From Photobacterium proteolyticum (GTDB taxonomy: Bacteria > Pseudomonadota > Gammaproteobacteria > Enterobacterales > Vibrionaceae), in contig NZ_MJIL01000085.1 in NCBI RefSeq assembly GCF_001939735.1, positions 63,009 through 127,008 on the forward strand: a DNA stretch of 64,000 bases, in the 5' to 3' direction. This document shows, piece by piece, positions 18,611-26,864 of this stretch. Position 1 is the stretch's first letter, and each line of letters begins with the position of its first letter. The notes beneath the pieces are model-generated. The model was not told the origin of the DNA and made no database searches. It worked only from the letters and a program-made list of their open reading frames with translations. A program made the position numbers and the translations under genes.

Positions 18611-19831
18611 ATGAAATTTAAATTATCGCTTATAGCTTTTTCAATTTCTCTTGTTGCCAATAATGCCATGAGTGCTCCGTTCATTCTATCAAGTAATGAT
18701 ATTACACAGGAACAGCAAGCAATGCAGCCTAATGCCTGGGTTGAAGTTGATAGAGGCATTTTCGAAAATAATATTCAACTGCTTCAAAAAGAAGTTGGAA
18801 GCAAGACCAGAATTTGTGCTGTAATGAAGGCAGATGCGTATGGAAATGGGATCGAAAACCTTATTCCTTCAGTTATTAATAGCAACATTTCATGTATAGC
18901 AATAGCCAGTAATGAAGAAGCCAAAATAGCCAGGAAAAAAGGTTTCAATGGTCAAATACTTCGAGTAAGAGCTGGTACTCCTGATGAAATAGAAGCTGCT
19001 GTTAAATTTAATATTGAGGAGCTTATTGGTACCCTCGAGCAAGCTGAAGCTATCTCTAAAATTGCCAAAAAACACAATACAAATATTTCAGTACATCTTG
19101 CTTTCAACTCTGCTGGAATGGGGCGTAACGGTATTGACCTAACAACCGATAGTGGTAAAAAGGATGCTGTCAAAGTAACAAAAACACCACGTGTTAACAT
19201 TGTAGGTATGATGACCCACTTTCCGACAGAGGATTTAAATACAACAAGACTGGGCCTAAAACGATTCATGAATGAGACTAGTTGGCTAATAGAACACTCT
19301 GACTTAAAGCGAGATGATGTAACTCTTCATGCAGCTAACTCATACACGACATTGATGCTACCAGAAGCTCGTTTGGATATGATCCGTCCAGGTGGAGCAC
19401 TGTATGGTGACACAACATCACAATTTCCAGAGTACAAAAGTATTGTATCCTTTAAAACAGAAATTGCTTCTGTTCATAAATTCCCTGCAGGTTCAACTGT
19501 TGGTTATGATAGTACCGAAATCTTATCGAGAGAATCATTACTAGCTAATCTGCCAGTAGGTTATTCTGATGGTTACCCTCGGTCTCTGAGTAGAAAAGGC
19601 TATGTCTTAATCAATGGTCAAAGAGCGAAAGTCATCGGAAAGACATCAATGAATACAACGATGGTTGACATTACAGACATTAAAGGTGCTAAACCTGGAG
19701 ATGAAGTCGTTCTATTCGGTCAACAAGGTGTTGGCGAAATATCTAGGTCTGAGATGGAAAGCAAAACCGGACGACTATTATGCGATTTATATACTCTATG
19801 GGGAGGCGTTAATCCAAAGTATATAAAATAG
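18611..19831 (+). CDS. bsrV: Periplasmic broad-spectrum amino-acid racemase
   Basis: A PLP-dependent racemase of the alanine racemase fold that makes non-canonical D-amino acids, such as D-Arg, D-Lys and D-Met, in the periplasm. The signal peptide spans about residues 1-22, which separates it from cytoplasmic Alr. PLP-Lys is K73 in AVMKADAYG and the opposite catalytic Tyr is Y299 in VGYDST. 406 residues matches BsrV. AAGAG lies upstream of the start. Its pairing with a chemoreceptor reproduces the Vibrio cholerae locus. The exact substrate range cannot be read from sequence. Confidence 0.88.
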   Translation: MKFKLSLIAFSISLVANNAMSAPFILSSNDITQEQQAMQPNAWVEVDRGIFENNIQLLQKEVGSKTRICAVMKADAYGNGIENLIPSVINSNISCIAIASNEEAKIARKKGFNGQILRVRAGTPDEIEAAVKFNIEELIGTLEQAEAISKIAKKHNTNISVHLAFNSAGMGRNGIDLTTDSGKKDAVKVTKTPRVNIVGMMTHFPTEDLNTTRLGLKRFMNETSWLIEHSDLKRDDVTLHAANSYTTLMLPEARLDMIRPGGALYGDTTSQFPEYKSIVSFKTEIASVHKFPAGSTVGYDSTEILSRESLLANLPVGYSDGYPRSLSRKGYVLINGQRAKVIGKTSMNTTMVDITDIKGAKPGDEVVLFGQQGVGEISRSEMESKTGRLLCDLYTLWGGVNPKYIK

Positions 19832-19922
19832 CCTCGATATAACAGCTAAAATAATAATTGTCAGTAAGTATAAAACTACTAGAACACTGCTTGGCTGACA
19901 CAGTCTTAAGAGGGGTATCATA

Positions 19923-20138
19923 ATGAAAGACGGTGATGATGAACAGCCTCAGTTAAACACTCATCAAAACCTAGTAGTTATCGATAAGGACAGAAAGTTC
20001 ATGGGCTTTAGCGAGTTTAATAAGCACTGTGATAGTGCTGGCTGTGTACCATTTATTAATGTGTTTGATATTTATGAAAGCTGGAAGCATCTATATGAAG
20101 CCGAAAGCCCAAAAGATGATAATCAAAACATTCAATGA
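19923..20138 (+). CDS. Small hypothetical protein
   Basis: 71 residues, acidic, no membrane segment, two cysteines (HCDSAGC). I do not recognise it. AAGAGGGGTATCATA before the ATG is a good ribosome-binding site, which supports a real gene. It follows the racemase by 91 bases and could be a late member of that unit. Confidence 0.5.
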   Translation: MKDGDDEQPQLNTHQNLVVIDKDRKFMGFSEFNKHCDSAGCVPFINVFDIYESWKHLYEAESPKDDNQNIQ

Positions 20139-20204
20139 TATTTTTAATATAAAAGAGTTCGTTGCTCGATCTCTTTTACACTGGCTACATGACGTGTAGA
20201 AAGG

Positions 20205-20229
20205 AAAAAAAACGCCGCATGGATGCGGC
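20205..20229 (-). terminator. Terminator of the EamA transporter gene
   Basis: GCCGCAT and ATGCGGC pair around a GG loop at 20214-20229; on the minus strand a run of eight T follows directly. Confidence 0.85.
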
Positions 20230-20259
20230 ATATACCAGTTTCATTGTTATTGCTTCACT

Positions 20260-21111
20260 TTAACCTTTCTTACTCAACACCAGAGCAATACCACCAAGGA
20301 TTGCAATCGATGCCAGGAACAAACGCAGTGAAATCGACTCCCCAAGAAATAACACACCACCAATTGCGGCTATTACTGGCACGCTCAACTGAACGGTAGC
20401 AGCGGTTGTTGCCTGCAATGCAGGGAGAACGCTATACCACATCACATAACCGAGACCCGACGCAATAGCACCAGACAAGACCGCATACCCCACCCCGGAC
20501 CAGTCTGGAGATAATCGGCCGAGCATTATTACACTCAACACCAAAGTAAAAGGCACTGCCCGGAGAAAATTACCCGTGGTAGCCAGAACCGGATCACCCG
20601 CCGTTTTCCCCCTGATCGAATATATCCCCCAGGCTACGCCAGCGGCGAGCATCAATACCGAGCCCACCAGTGGTGGGGCTGATAAACCGGGTAGCAGCAA
20701 CCCCAACAGCCCACTGATAGCAAAGCCAAAGCCTAACCATTGAACCGCCGTTAGCCTTTCCCCCTGCCACAACCCATATCCCAGCATAGTTGTTTGCACG
20801 GCAGCAAAAAGTAATAATGCGCCGGTCGCAGCCGACAAACTAATATAGGCAAACGAAAAACCTGCCGCATAGACAAACAAGGCAAGAGCAGAGAGCCAGT
20901 TCCCTTCGGCTGGCTGAGCACTGCTTCTGTGAATGGAAATCAGCCACAATACCGCAGATCCCGAAACCAGACGGATAGTGGTAAAAGTGGCAGCATCGAT
21001 GTCTGTTTCTAGCAACGCCACCCTGTTTAGTAATGAGTTTCCGGCAAATGCCAGCATTGCGAGCGTAGTCACCGCCATCACTCTCGAGAATGGCTTTTCA
21101 TCCTGTGTCAT
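20260..21111 (-). CDS. EamA/DMT-family transporter
   Basis: A 283-residue inner-membrane protein with about ten hydrophobic segments in two repeated halves, as in the drug/metabolite transporter superfamily. The second half ends with the typical LSVPVIAAIGGVLFLGESISLRLFLASIAILGGIAL pattern (quoted here only as landmarks: Pro in VPV and Glu in LGES). Such carriers often export amino acids or metabolites; substrate unknown. It is a single gene between a terminator upstream and one downstream. Confidence 0.85.
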   Translation of the reverse strand: MTQDEKPFSRVMAVTTLAMLAFAGNSLLNRVALLETDIDAATFTTIRLVSGSAVLWLISIHRSSAQPAEGNWLSALALFVYAAGFSFAYISLSAATGALLLFAAVQTTMLGYGLWQGERLTAVQWLGFGFAISGLLGLLLPGLSAPPLVGSVLMLAAGVAWGIYSIRGKTAGDPVLATTGNFLRAVPFTLVLSVIMLGRLSPDWSGVGYAVLSGAIASGLGYVMWYSVLPALQATTAATVQLSVPVIAAIGGVLFLGESISLRLFLASIAILGGIALVLSKKG

Positions 21112-21160
21112 TTATCTAACCAACACCTTCGTAATCTGATTCACAGGGGGGCAGAAGAAT

Positions 21161-21195
21161 AAAAAAGCAGCCCCCACCAATGTTGGGAACTGCTC
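21161..21195 (-). terminator. Terminator of the aspartoacylase unit
   Basis: On the minus strand AGCAGTTCCCAA pairs imperfectly with the following GGGGGCTGCT, and six T follow. It lies just after the aspartoacylase gene. Confidence 0.75.
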
Positions 21196-21240
21196 TATAG
21201 TATGACTGTGTTTCACCCGCTACGCGTTACAGTTCGACTG

Positions 21241-22152
21241 CTACAGCTCGACAATGACCTTCTTGGCCAATGACATCGCTAAATTATTATCGTAATACGC
21301 CGCCTCGTTGATAAAGTGCGGGTAGGCTTCATAGTCACCAATCCAGCAAATCTCTTTACCATCAAATAGGGTGAATATCGGGTCTCCCGAACGAATCGGC
21401 TTAAAGTCAGCATCCTGGACATTTCGGTGAACCATACCGATACGCTCGCCATTGTCATCTTCCGGCAACTTCAGCGTTTCTTCATATTTGAATGCTTCAT
21501 AGTTTGCAGGCAATGACGGCAGAGAATCTGAATTGTGCAGTTCGACATAATCAAGAATGTGCTGGGTCATCTCTTCCATCCAGTCGAGCACATCCTGGCG
21601 GATCACTGACTGAGACTGCGGGCCGACTTCAACAATCACGCCTTGCTTGGTGATTGAGCTTAGGAAGTAATGTTCATCAACCGATGTCTGATCTTCCAGC
21701 ACCACGACGGCTTCAGGCATTTTTGCCTTAACGTAGGCACCCATCTTGCGGTTAAACGCATCGGACTGCAGCAGGATCAGTGTCGGCCCCATATTACTGG
21801 TGGTATTGTGCAGGTCGATGATGAAGTCTGTTTTGGCGTTTCCTTTCGGGCCGATCTGAAGGTTGATAGCCTTCGCTCGACTCTGCTCGTAATTAGCCAG
21901 TTCAGGGTTGTTCAAATCTTCAAAGCTGAATTGTCGGTTCAGATCGCAATCAAGATAGCGCTTGTTTTCTTCAAACGCTTTCGGATTGGCAAAAACAGTC
22001 TGGGTCGCAAAGGAGTCTCGGGCGATCAGTTGTGGATCTTGCTGCCACTTGCGAAGCAGGTAAATCCCGCTGAATTCATTTCCATGCGTGCCGCCGACAA
22101 CAGCAACCGAATTAATTGTATTCGTCCTTGTATTCACAGGCCTGGCTCTCAC
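21241..22152 (-). CDS. Aspartoacylase
   Basis: Zinc-dependent hydrolase of the AstE/AspA family (M14-like) that splits N-acetylaspartate to acetate and aspartate. Zinc motif GGTHGNE (residues 20-26), DCDLNR and DLHNTT with the second zinc His are all visible, as is the glutamate-containing IVEVGPQ segment. At 303 residues it matches the vertebrate-type enzyme. The only in-frame starts are GTG codons at 22152 and 22137; no strong ribosome-binding site decides between them. It follows a small unknown gene by 58 bases, probably in one transcript. Confidence 0.85.
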   Translation of the reverse strand: MRARPVNTRTNTINSVAVVGGTHGNEFSGIYLLRKWQQDPQLIARDSFATQTVFANPKAFEENKRYLDCDLNRQFSFEDLNNPELANYEQSRAKAINLQIGPKGNAKTDFIIDLHNTTSNMGPTLILLQSDAFNRKMGAYVKAKMPEAVVVLEDQTSVDEHYFLSSITKQGVIVEVGPQSQSVIRQDVLDWMEEMTQHILDYVELHNSDSLPSLPANYEAFKYEETLKLPEDDNGERIGMVHRNVQDADFKPIRSGDPIFTLFDGKEICWIGDYEAYPHFINEAAYYDNNLAMSLAKKVIVEL

Positions 22153-22210
22153 TCGTCATAATCTACTGAAATGAATACCAGTTTCACTCACGTTTTGCCA
22201 GTGAAACTGA

Positions 22211-22660
22211 CTAATTTTCGACAGGTCGGGTTTGTGCCAGTTTTAAATAAGAATGCAACTCGTCGTTTTTATACTCGATCGCCGAGTGAATATTGACGGT
22301 TCGATTGGCTATTACTGCACAACGGAACAGGTCTTCACCTTTATGGATAACCATTTCTATCACACCGTCTACCAGCTCCCACCAGCCCGAATGTTGCTGG
22401 CGGTTAAATAGCGTGTACTCGTTAAGCGAACCGTCCGGAAAGAACGTCAGCTCGGTAACAAACCCGGCGCTACAGGTTTTCAGCCACTGCTGGGACGCTA
22501 TCTCTTCAAGTGAGAAATTTCGCTTATTGGACAGCCATTCATGCATATTGGCCTGTTCGCCTGAATCAAGCTCTGGCAAGGCATCCAAATCCAGTAACCT
22601 GACCCGCTCTGACTCCCGCAAATACAGTTGAAGCAACTGGCATGTTTTCTTCTCTGACAT
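22211..22660 (-). CDS. Hypothetical protein upstream of aspartoacylase
   Basis: 149 residues from ATG at 22660, where AAAGG lies nine bases upstream; a GTG three codons earlier is less favourable. The protein is soluble and has several Trp and Cys residues, with a central beta-rich region (FVTELTFFPDGSLNEYTLF). I do not recognise the family. Its tight spacing with the aspartoacylase gene suggests a common transcript. Confidence 0.6.
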   Translation of the reverse strand: MSEKKTCQLLQLYLRESERVRLLDLDALPELDSGEQANMHEWLSNKRNFSLEEIASQQWLKTCSAGFVTELTFFPDGSLNEYTLFNRQQHSGWWELVDGVIEMVIHKGEDLFRCAVIANRTVNIHSAIEYKNDELHSYLKLAQTRPVEN

Positions 22661-22752
22661 CCATATCACCTTTACATATCATTATGTTAGGAACGAAATT
22701 AAACCCTATTCGGTTATCTTTCACGGACTAAAGAATCAAACTGTTAACCTGC

Positions 22753-23166
22753 TCAAAACTTAACCTTACCTCTGAGGGTTTTTGTCTGGCCGCGCTGCGT
22801 TTTTTTATCCATTCTGCGTTTCTGGGAGCCTTTAGTCGGCTTGGTTGCCCGTCGTGCTTTTTGCTGGACAACTGATGCCTGGATCAACTCCTTGAGCCGT
22901 AATAATGCATCTTCCCTATTCTGTTCCTGAGTCCGATATTGCTGGGCCTTGATGATGATAATCCCATCTTTTGTAATACGGTGGTCAGAGAGTTTCAGCA
23001 AGCGTTCTTTATAGAAAGCCGGTAAGGATGAACGCTTTATATCAAACCGAAGGTGAATCGCGCTGGAAACCTTGTTGACATTCTGGCCTCCCGCCCCCTG
23101 AGCGCGAATTGCTGACATTTCGATTTCCCATTCAGCAAGCTGAACGGAGTTGGAGATTGTTAACAT
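22753..23166 (-). CDS. arfB: Peptidyl-tRNA hydrolase ArfB
   Basis: Codon-independent release factor that frees peptides from stalled ribosomes, the second back-up to tmRNA. 137 residues. The catalytic GGQ is at 26-28 in the context RAQGAGGQNVNKVSSAIHLRF, characteristic of ArfB (YaeJ). The C-terminal 35 residues are Lys/Arg-rich, the tail that enters the empty mRNA channel. The window therefore carries both ArfA and ArfB. It is a single gene on the minus strand. Confidence 0.93.
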   Translation of the reverse strand: MLTISNSVQLAEWEIEMSAIRAQGAGGQNVNKVSSAIHLRFDIKRSSLPAFYKERLLKLSDHRITKDGIIIIKAQQYRTQEQNREDALLRLKELIQASVVQQKARRATKPTKGSQKRRMDKKTQRGQTKTLRGKVKF

Positions 23167-23343
23167 GAAAAGAAATACAAACCTGTAACGAAAAGGTATT
23201 CAAATATCGATTATATCACTGATTCTGTAATCAGTTGTCAGCAAGCCAAATGTGATCATGCTTACAGGCTCGCCCCAAGACAGTATGGTCATCAATGAAG
23301 AACCAGTATTCTTTGCAAATCTAACGTTATTGCTATTATATCC

Positions 23344-23676
23344 ATGAACTTACTGATTGAACTTCTAACAGACTCAGGCCAGTTTATACGCCCCAGGCTA
23401 AGCGAAATTTCCACGGCCATGGTTGCTTGTCTGCTCGTTGTTTTCGGTGCCGATATTAACCGAGCACTGAGACGGCAACTTTCCGGTACCAACTTTATCA
23501 TCCGCACCATCGTATTTATTTTGGTCAACGCCTTCGGGTATGGTTTCTTGATTGTTTCCGTCTCTCCCTGGCTGGCCAAACAGCTTAGCCACATACCCAG
23601 CCAATGGTTAATCTGCCTTGTTGTCGCGATTTTTATCTTTGTCGGTTCGTGGGCGCAGCGTAACAGACAGGTATAG
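23344..23676 (+). CDS. DUF3392 family membrane protein
   Basis: 110 residues with three hydrophobic segments (about 24-38, 50-73 and 83-103). It matches my memory of the DUF3392 family, found mainly in Vibrionaceae and relatives and without known function. It is divergent from arfB and convergent with the malic enzyme gene, from which a hairpin separates it. Confidence 0.7.
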   Translation: MNLLIELLTDSGQFIRPRLSEISTAMVACLLVVFGADINRALRRQLSGTNFIIRTIVFILVNAFGYGFLIVSVSPWLAKQLSHIPSQWLICLVVAIFIFVGSWAQRNRQV

Positions 23677-23706
23677 TACACCTAGCCTCTAATCCGCAGA
23701 TAAAAC

Positions 23707-23732
23707 AAAACCCGGCTTTGATACCGGGTTTT
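23707..23732. terminator. Bidirectional terminator
   Basis: AAAACCCGG pairs with CCGGGTTTT around an 8-base loop, between convergent genes for the DUF3392 protein and malic enzyme. Confidence 0.85.
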
Positions 23733-23755
23733 GGTTATATCTTAACAATCAATAA

Positions 23756-25471
23756 TCACACCCTGCGATATGGCAGGTAAGCCGGCTCCCACATATGTTC
23801 GGCCAGTTCCTGCTCGACATCTTTTCCTCGCAAAATGCTGTTTGGATCCGTCGCCTGCATATTGGAGAGAATGCTGGTCGCAACACGCAACGAGACATCT
23901 TTCAGCTCACTGATCCGCGGATAAACGCAACCCGCAGCGAGATCTTCCTCGGATACGCATTCAGCCAGCGCATAAGAAGCCATAGTGAACATATCCAAAT
24001 TAATCTTCCTGGTACGAGAAACAATGGCTGCCAGGCCAACACCCGGGAAGATAAACACATTGTTACCCTGCCCAATCCGGTACTCAAAGCCGTTGTAGCT
24101 GACATTCTCAAACGGGCTACCTGTCGCCACGATAGCCTGCCCGTCACTCCACTTATAGATATCTTCCGGAAGTGCCTCGCAATTTGCTGTCGGGTTGGAT
24201 AGCGGGAATACCATTGGACGCTTGGTATACTCCATCATTTTCTGGACATGCTCTTCTTTGAACGCACCACCAATGCCACTGGTTCCCAACAGTACCGTAA
24301 CCGGGTGATTGTCGATCAACTCTGTCAGTGATACTTTACCAAGCACTTCGGTATGCCAGCTCTCTGCAATCGAGCGCGGCTTGGCATAACGCTTCTTATA
24401 CTCATCCAGCCCTTCGCGGTCATCGAAGACCAACCCCTGAGAATCGAGAATGAAGATTTTGTCTCGCGCTACCGTATGAGAACAGCCTTCTTTCAACAAA
24501 CCGGCATAAATCTGATCGGCTACCCCAACTCCACCGGCTCCGGCCCCGTAAACCACATACGATTGATCGACGAGTGACTCTTCCTTGATTTTGACTGCAC
24601 CCAAAATACCGGCAAGTACCACCGAGCCCGTGCCCTGAATATCATCATTGAATGAAGGCAGGAAGTCTTCGTAATCAGCTAGATTATCAAACGCATTCGA
24701 TTTACTAAAATCTTCCCACTGCAACACGGCTTTCGGGAAATGCTGTTTCACCTGACGGACAAACTTCTTGATAAAGGTCTTGTATTCTTCACCGCGCATC
24801 CGCTTGCGGGGTACACCCAGATACATAGGATCGTCCAGCAGATCCTGATTATCAGTACCCACATCCAGTGCAATCGGCAAACAATGAGCAGGATGGATCC
24901 CCGCTCCCAAGGTATAGAGCGACAACTTACCGATTGGGATCCCCATGCCACCAACCCCTTGGTCACCCAGTCCCAAAATCCCCTGACTGTCTGTTACCAC
25001 GATAATTTTGATGTCTTTACCGGTAAAGTGACGGGCCTGCTCGCCCATATTATCGACGTTGTCTTCTGTAATATATAAACCACGTGCCTTCTGGTAGCGG
25101 TGACTGAACTCCTGACAAGCCTTGCCCACTGTCGGGGTGTAGATGATCGGCGTCATCTCCTCGATGTGGCGAGACAGCAAGGCGTAGAACAATGTCTCGT
25201 TTCGATCCTGGAGGGCACGAAGGAACAGGTACTTCTCGATATCCGTCGATGCATTTCTGAAACCGTCATAAACGCGGTTAAGCTGGTCATCAAAGGTCTG
25301 AACACGCGGGGGTAACAAGCCACTCAGCTGAAAAGCTTCTCTTTCCTCGTAGGTAAATGCAGTACTTTTGTTGAGTGTCCGGTCATTAAGCAGCTCTGTT
25401 CCGGTTAGAGAAACAGGTCTGAATTCATTGCCATTTTCATCTTTCCAACGCAGGTATTTGCCTATCGTCAT
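23756..25471 (-). CDS. maeA: NAD-dependent malic enzyme
   Basis: Decarboxylates malate to pyruvate with NAD reduction, feeding pyruvate from the C4 pool. 571 residues, close to the 565 of E. coli MaeA. Visible: YTPTVGKACQ, the substrate/metal region VGTDNQDLLDDPMYLG, NDDIQGTGSV with metal ligands, and the dinucleotide fold GAGAGGVGVADQI. The C-terminal part has SNPTANCEALPED and GSPFENV as in the family. It is single and ends at the shared hairpin. Confidence 0.95.
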   Translation of the reverse strand: MTIGKYLRWKDENGNEFRPVSLTGTELLNDRTLNKSTAFTYEEREAFQLSGLLPPRVQTFDDQLNRVYDGFRNASTDIEKYLFLRALQDRNETLFYALLSRHIEEMTPIIYTPTVGKACQEFSHRYQKARGLYITEDNVDNMGEQARHFTGKDIKIIVVTDSQGILGLGDQGVGGMGIPIGKLSLYTLGAGIHPAHCLPIALDVGTDNQDLLDDPMYLGVPRKRMRGEEYKTFIKKFVRQVKQHFPKAVLQWEDFSKSNAFDNLADYEDFLPSFNDDIQGTGSVVLAGILGAVKIKEESLVDQSYVVYGAGAGGVGVADQIYAGLLKEGCSHTVARDKIFILDSQGLVFDDREGLDEYKKRYAKPRSIAESWHTEVLGKVSLTELIDNHPVTVLLGTSGIGGAFKEEHVQKMMEYTKRPMVFPLSNPTANCEALPEDIYKWSDGQAIVATGSPFENVSYNGFEYRIGQGNNVFIFPGVGLAAIVSRTRKINLDMFTMASYALAECVSEEDLAAGCVYPRISELKDVSLRVATSILSNMQATDPNSILRGKDVEQELAEHMWEPAYLPYRRV

Positions 25472-25654
25472 GGTATCCCTCCAGTCTTATTTTCGACAAT
25501 CAGTCCTCAAAAATGTCCTGCGGCGATGACAGACAATAAGAGGGCTGACATTGACTCCTTTAGGAGATAACGAAAGATTCTACGCCCTATACTGGATGAA
25601 AAATGTGATATTCGGAGAATAATTAGTTGATTTTATAGTGATAATTTAAAAGAA

Positions 25655-25675
25655 AACCCGCTGTAATAGCGGGTT
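25655..25675 (-). terminator. Terminator of the DUF4382 lipoprotein gene
   Basis: AACCCGCT and AGCGGGTT pair around GTAAT; on the minus strand TTTTC follows, a short T-run. Confidence 0.7.
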
Positions 25676-25683
25676 ATCAATGA

Positions 25684-26631
25684 CTAGAAAGTGAACGTTC
25701 GGCCACTGGCAGTCAATGCTTCGTCAACAAAGCTAGAATCGATTGTTAACTGGTCCCCTGCATTTTCAGGGTCATCTTCACTGCCGTTACATACCAAGAC
25801 AACGTCATAACTACCCAAAGGTACATATCCGACCTCAAACTTACCAGACGCAGAATCAACCCCAACAGATGTGTAAGGTTCATTGGTCGATCCCAAATCA
25901 CCATGAACACCACTGGTAGGCGCTGTGTAAACATAAACGAATGCATCATTGATGTTATTGCCGCAAGCTCCGCCACCCAAGGTAACTTCACCAGAGATCG
26001 TTGCGACATCCTGGTTGTTTACCAAGCGAACGCCGCGCGGCTTCAGTTGATAACCATTGGCATTTTCAACCATGCTCTTACGCAAATCGAATTCCAGTGT
26101 ATAGGCTTGAGTTGCATTTGCCTGTGCATCAAAACCATCAAGTTTCAGCTCGCCACTAGGTACTCGAATTCCCTCTGTGGCACTTGTGTCTGTTACAACA
26201 TGCGAATACGGTGTGCCATCGGTGTAATTACCTTTTTCAAGCACCGAGAGGCGCATCTGAGTATATTGGCCGGCTTCCATCTGCTCATCACTCAACACCT
26301 GCAATGACTGTTCGCCTTGATAAGCCATCAGGTTGATGACCATAAACACCGGGTTTCCATCGCTATCTTGCGGAATTGCAAGACCAGCAGGAATACACTC
26401 CGCCGAGCTTTGATCTGAGGCAAAAGACGTTGTTCCCCAACTAGACTCGCCACCGTTTGTGTGATGCACCGTGATCTTATCAAAGGCAACACAAACTTTG
26501 CTCAGACCGTCTACTGGCGCATCAGAAAAGGCCAAGTTGAACTGACCAGTATTGCTACTACCATCTGATGAACCTGAATTACACCCTGCTAACGCCAGAG
26601 CCACTACACTGGCAACAACCAACTTTCGCAT
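25684..26631 (-). CDS. DUF4382 domain lipoprotein
   Basis: A 315-residue lipoprotein: signal peptide with lipobox LAGC, so lipidation at Cys17, followed by a Ser/Gly-rich linker. Residues about 30-205 match the DUF4382 pattern (FNLAFSDAPVDGLSKVCVAFDKITVH, MAYQGEQSLQVLSDEQMEAGQYTQMRL), a beta-sandwich found in many marine bacteria. The C-terminal 100 residues resemble a carboxypeptidase-regulatory-like beta domain (TISGEVTLGG, GYVPLGSYDVVLV). Function unknown; likely facing the periplasm or outer surface. Confidence 0.8.
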   Translation of the reverse strand: MRKLVVASVVALALAGCNSGSSDGSSNTGQFNLAFSDAPVDGLSKVCVAFDKITVHHTNGGESSWGTTSFASDQSSAECIPAGLAIPQDSDGNPVFMVINLMAYQGEQSLQVLSDEQMEAGQYTQMRLSVLEKGNYTDGTPYSHVVTDTSATEGIRVPSGELKLDGFDAQANATQAYTLEFDLRKSMVENANGYQLKPRGVRLVNNQDVATISGEVTLGGGACGNNINDAFVYVYTAPTSGVHGDLGSTNEPYTSVGVDSASGKFEVGYVPLGSYDVVLVCNGSEDDPENAGDQLTIDSSFVDEALTASGRTFTF

Positions 26632-26800
26632 TGATTAAACTCTCAATTAATAATTCTGCCCGAAGAATACCCAGACTCATGCAGTATTCAAAACCAAAAG
26701 TTCCCATTTGACGCAAGTCTGACAGAGATTTTACAAAACGGCCTAACAGTGCAATAGTTAAGCAAAAATACGCTTCCCAAAGAGCTAGTTACTGCTTGCA

Positions 26801-26828
26801 AAAAAGAAGCCTCACAGTGTGAGGCTTC
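26801..26828 (-). terminator. Terminator of the selA-selB transcript
   Basis: GAAGCCTCAC pairs perfectly with GTGAGGCTTC around AGT; on the minus strand five T follow. It closes the selenocysteine transcript. Confidence 0.85.
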
Positions 26829-26864
26829 CTGATAATAAAACTACAACTTAGCTAAAGAACTCAA

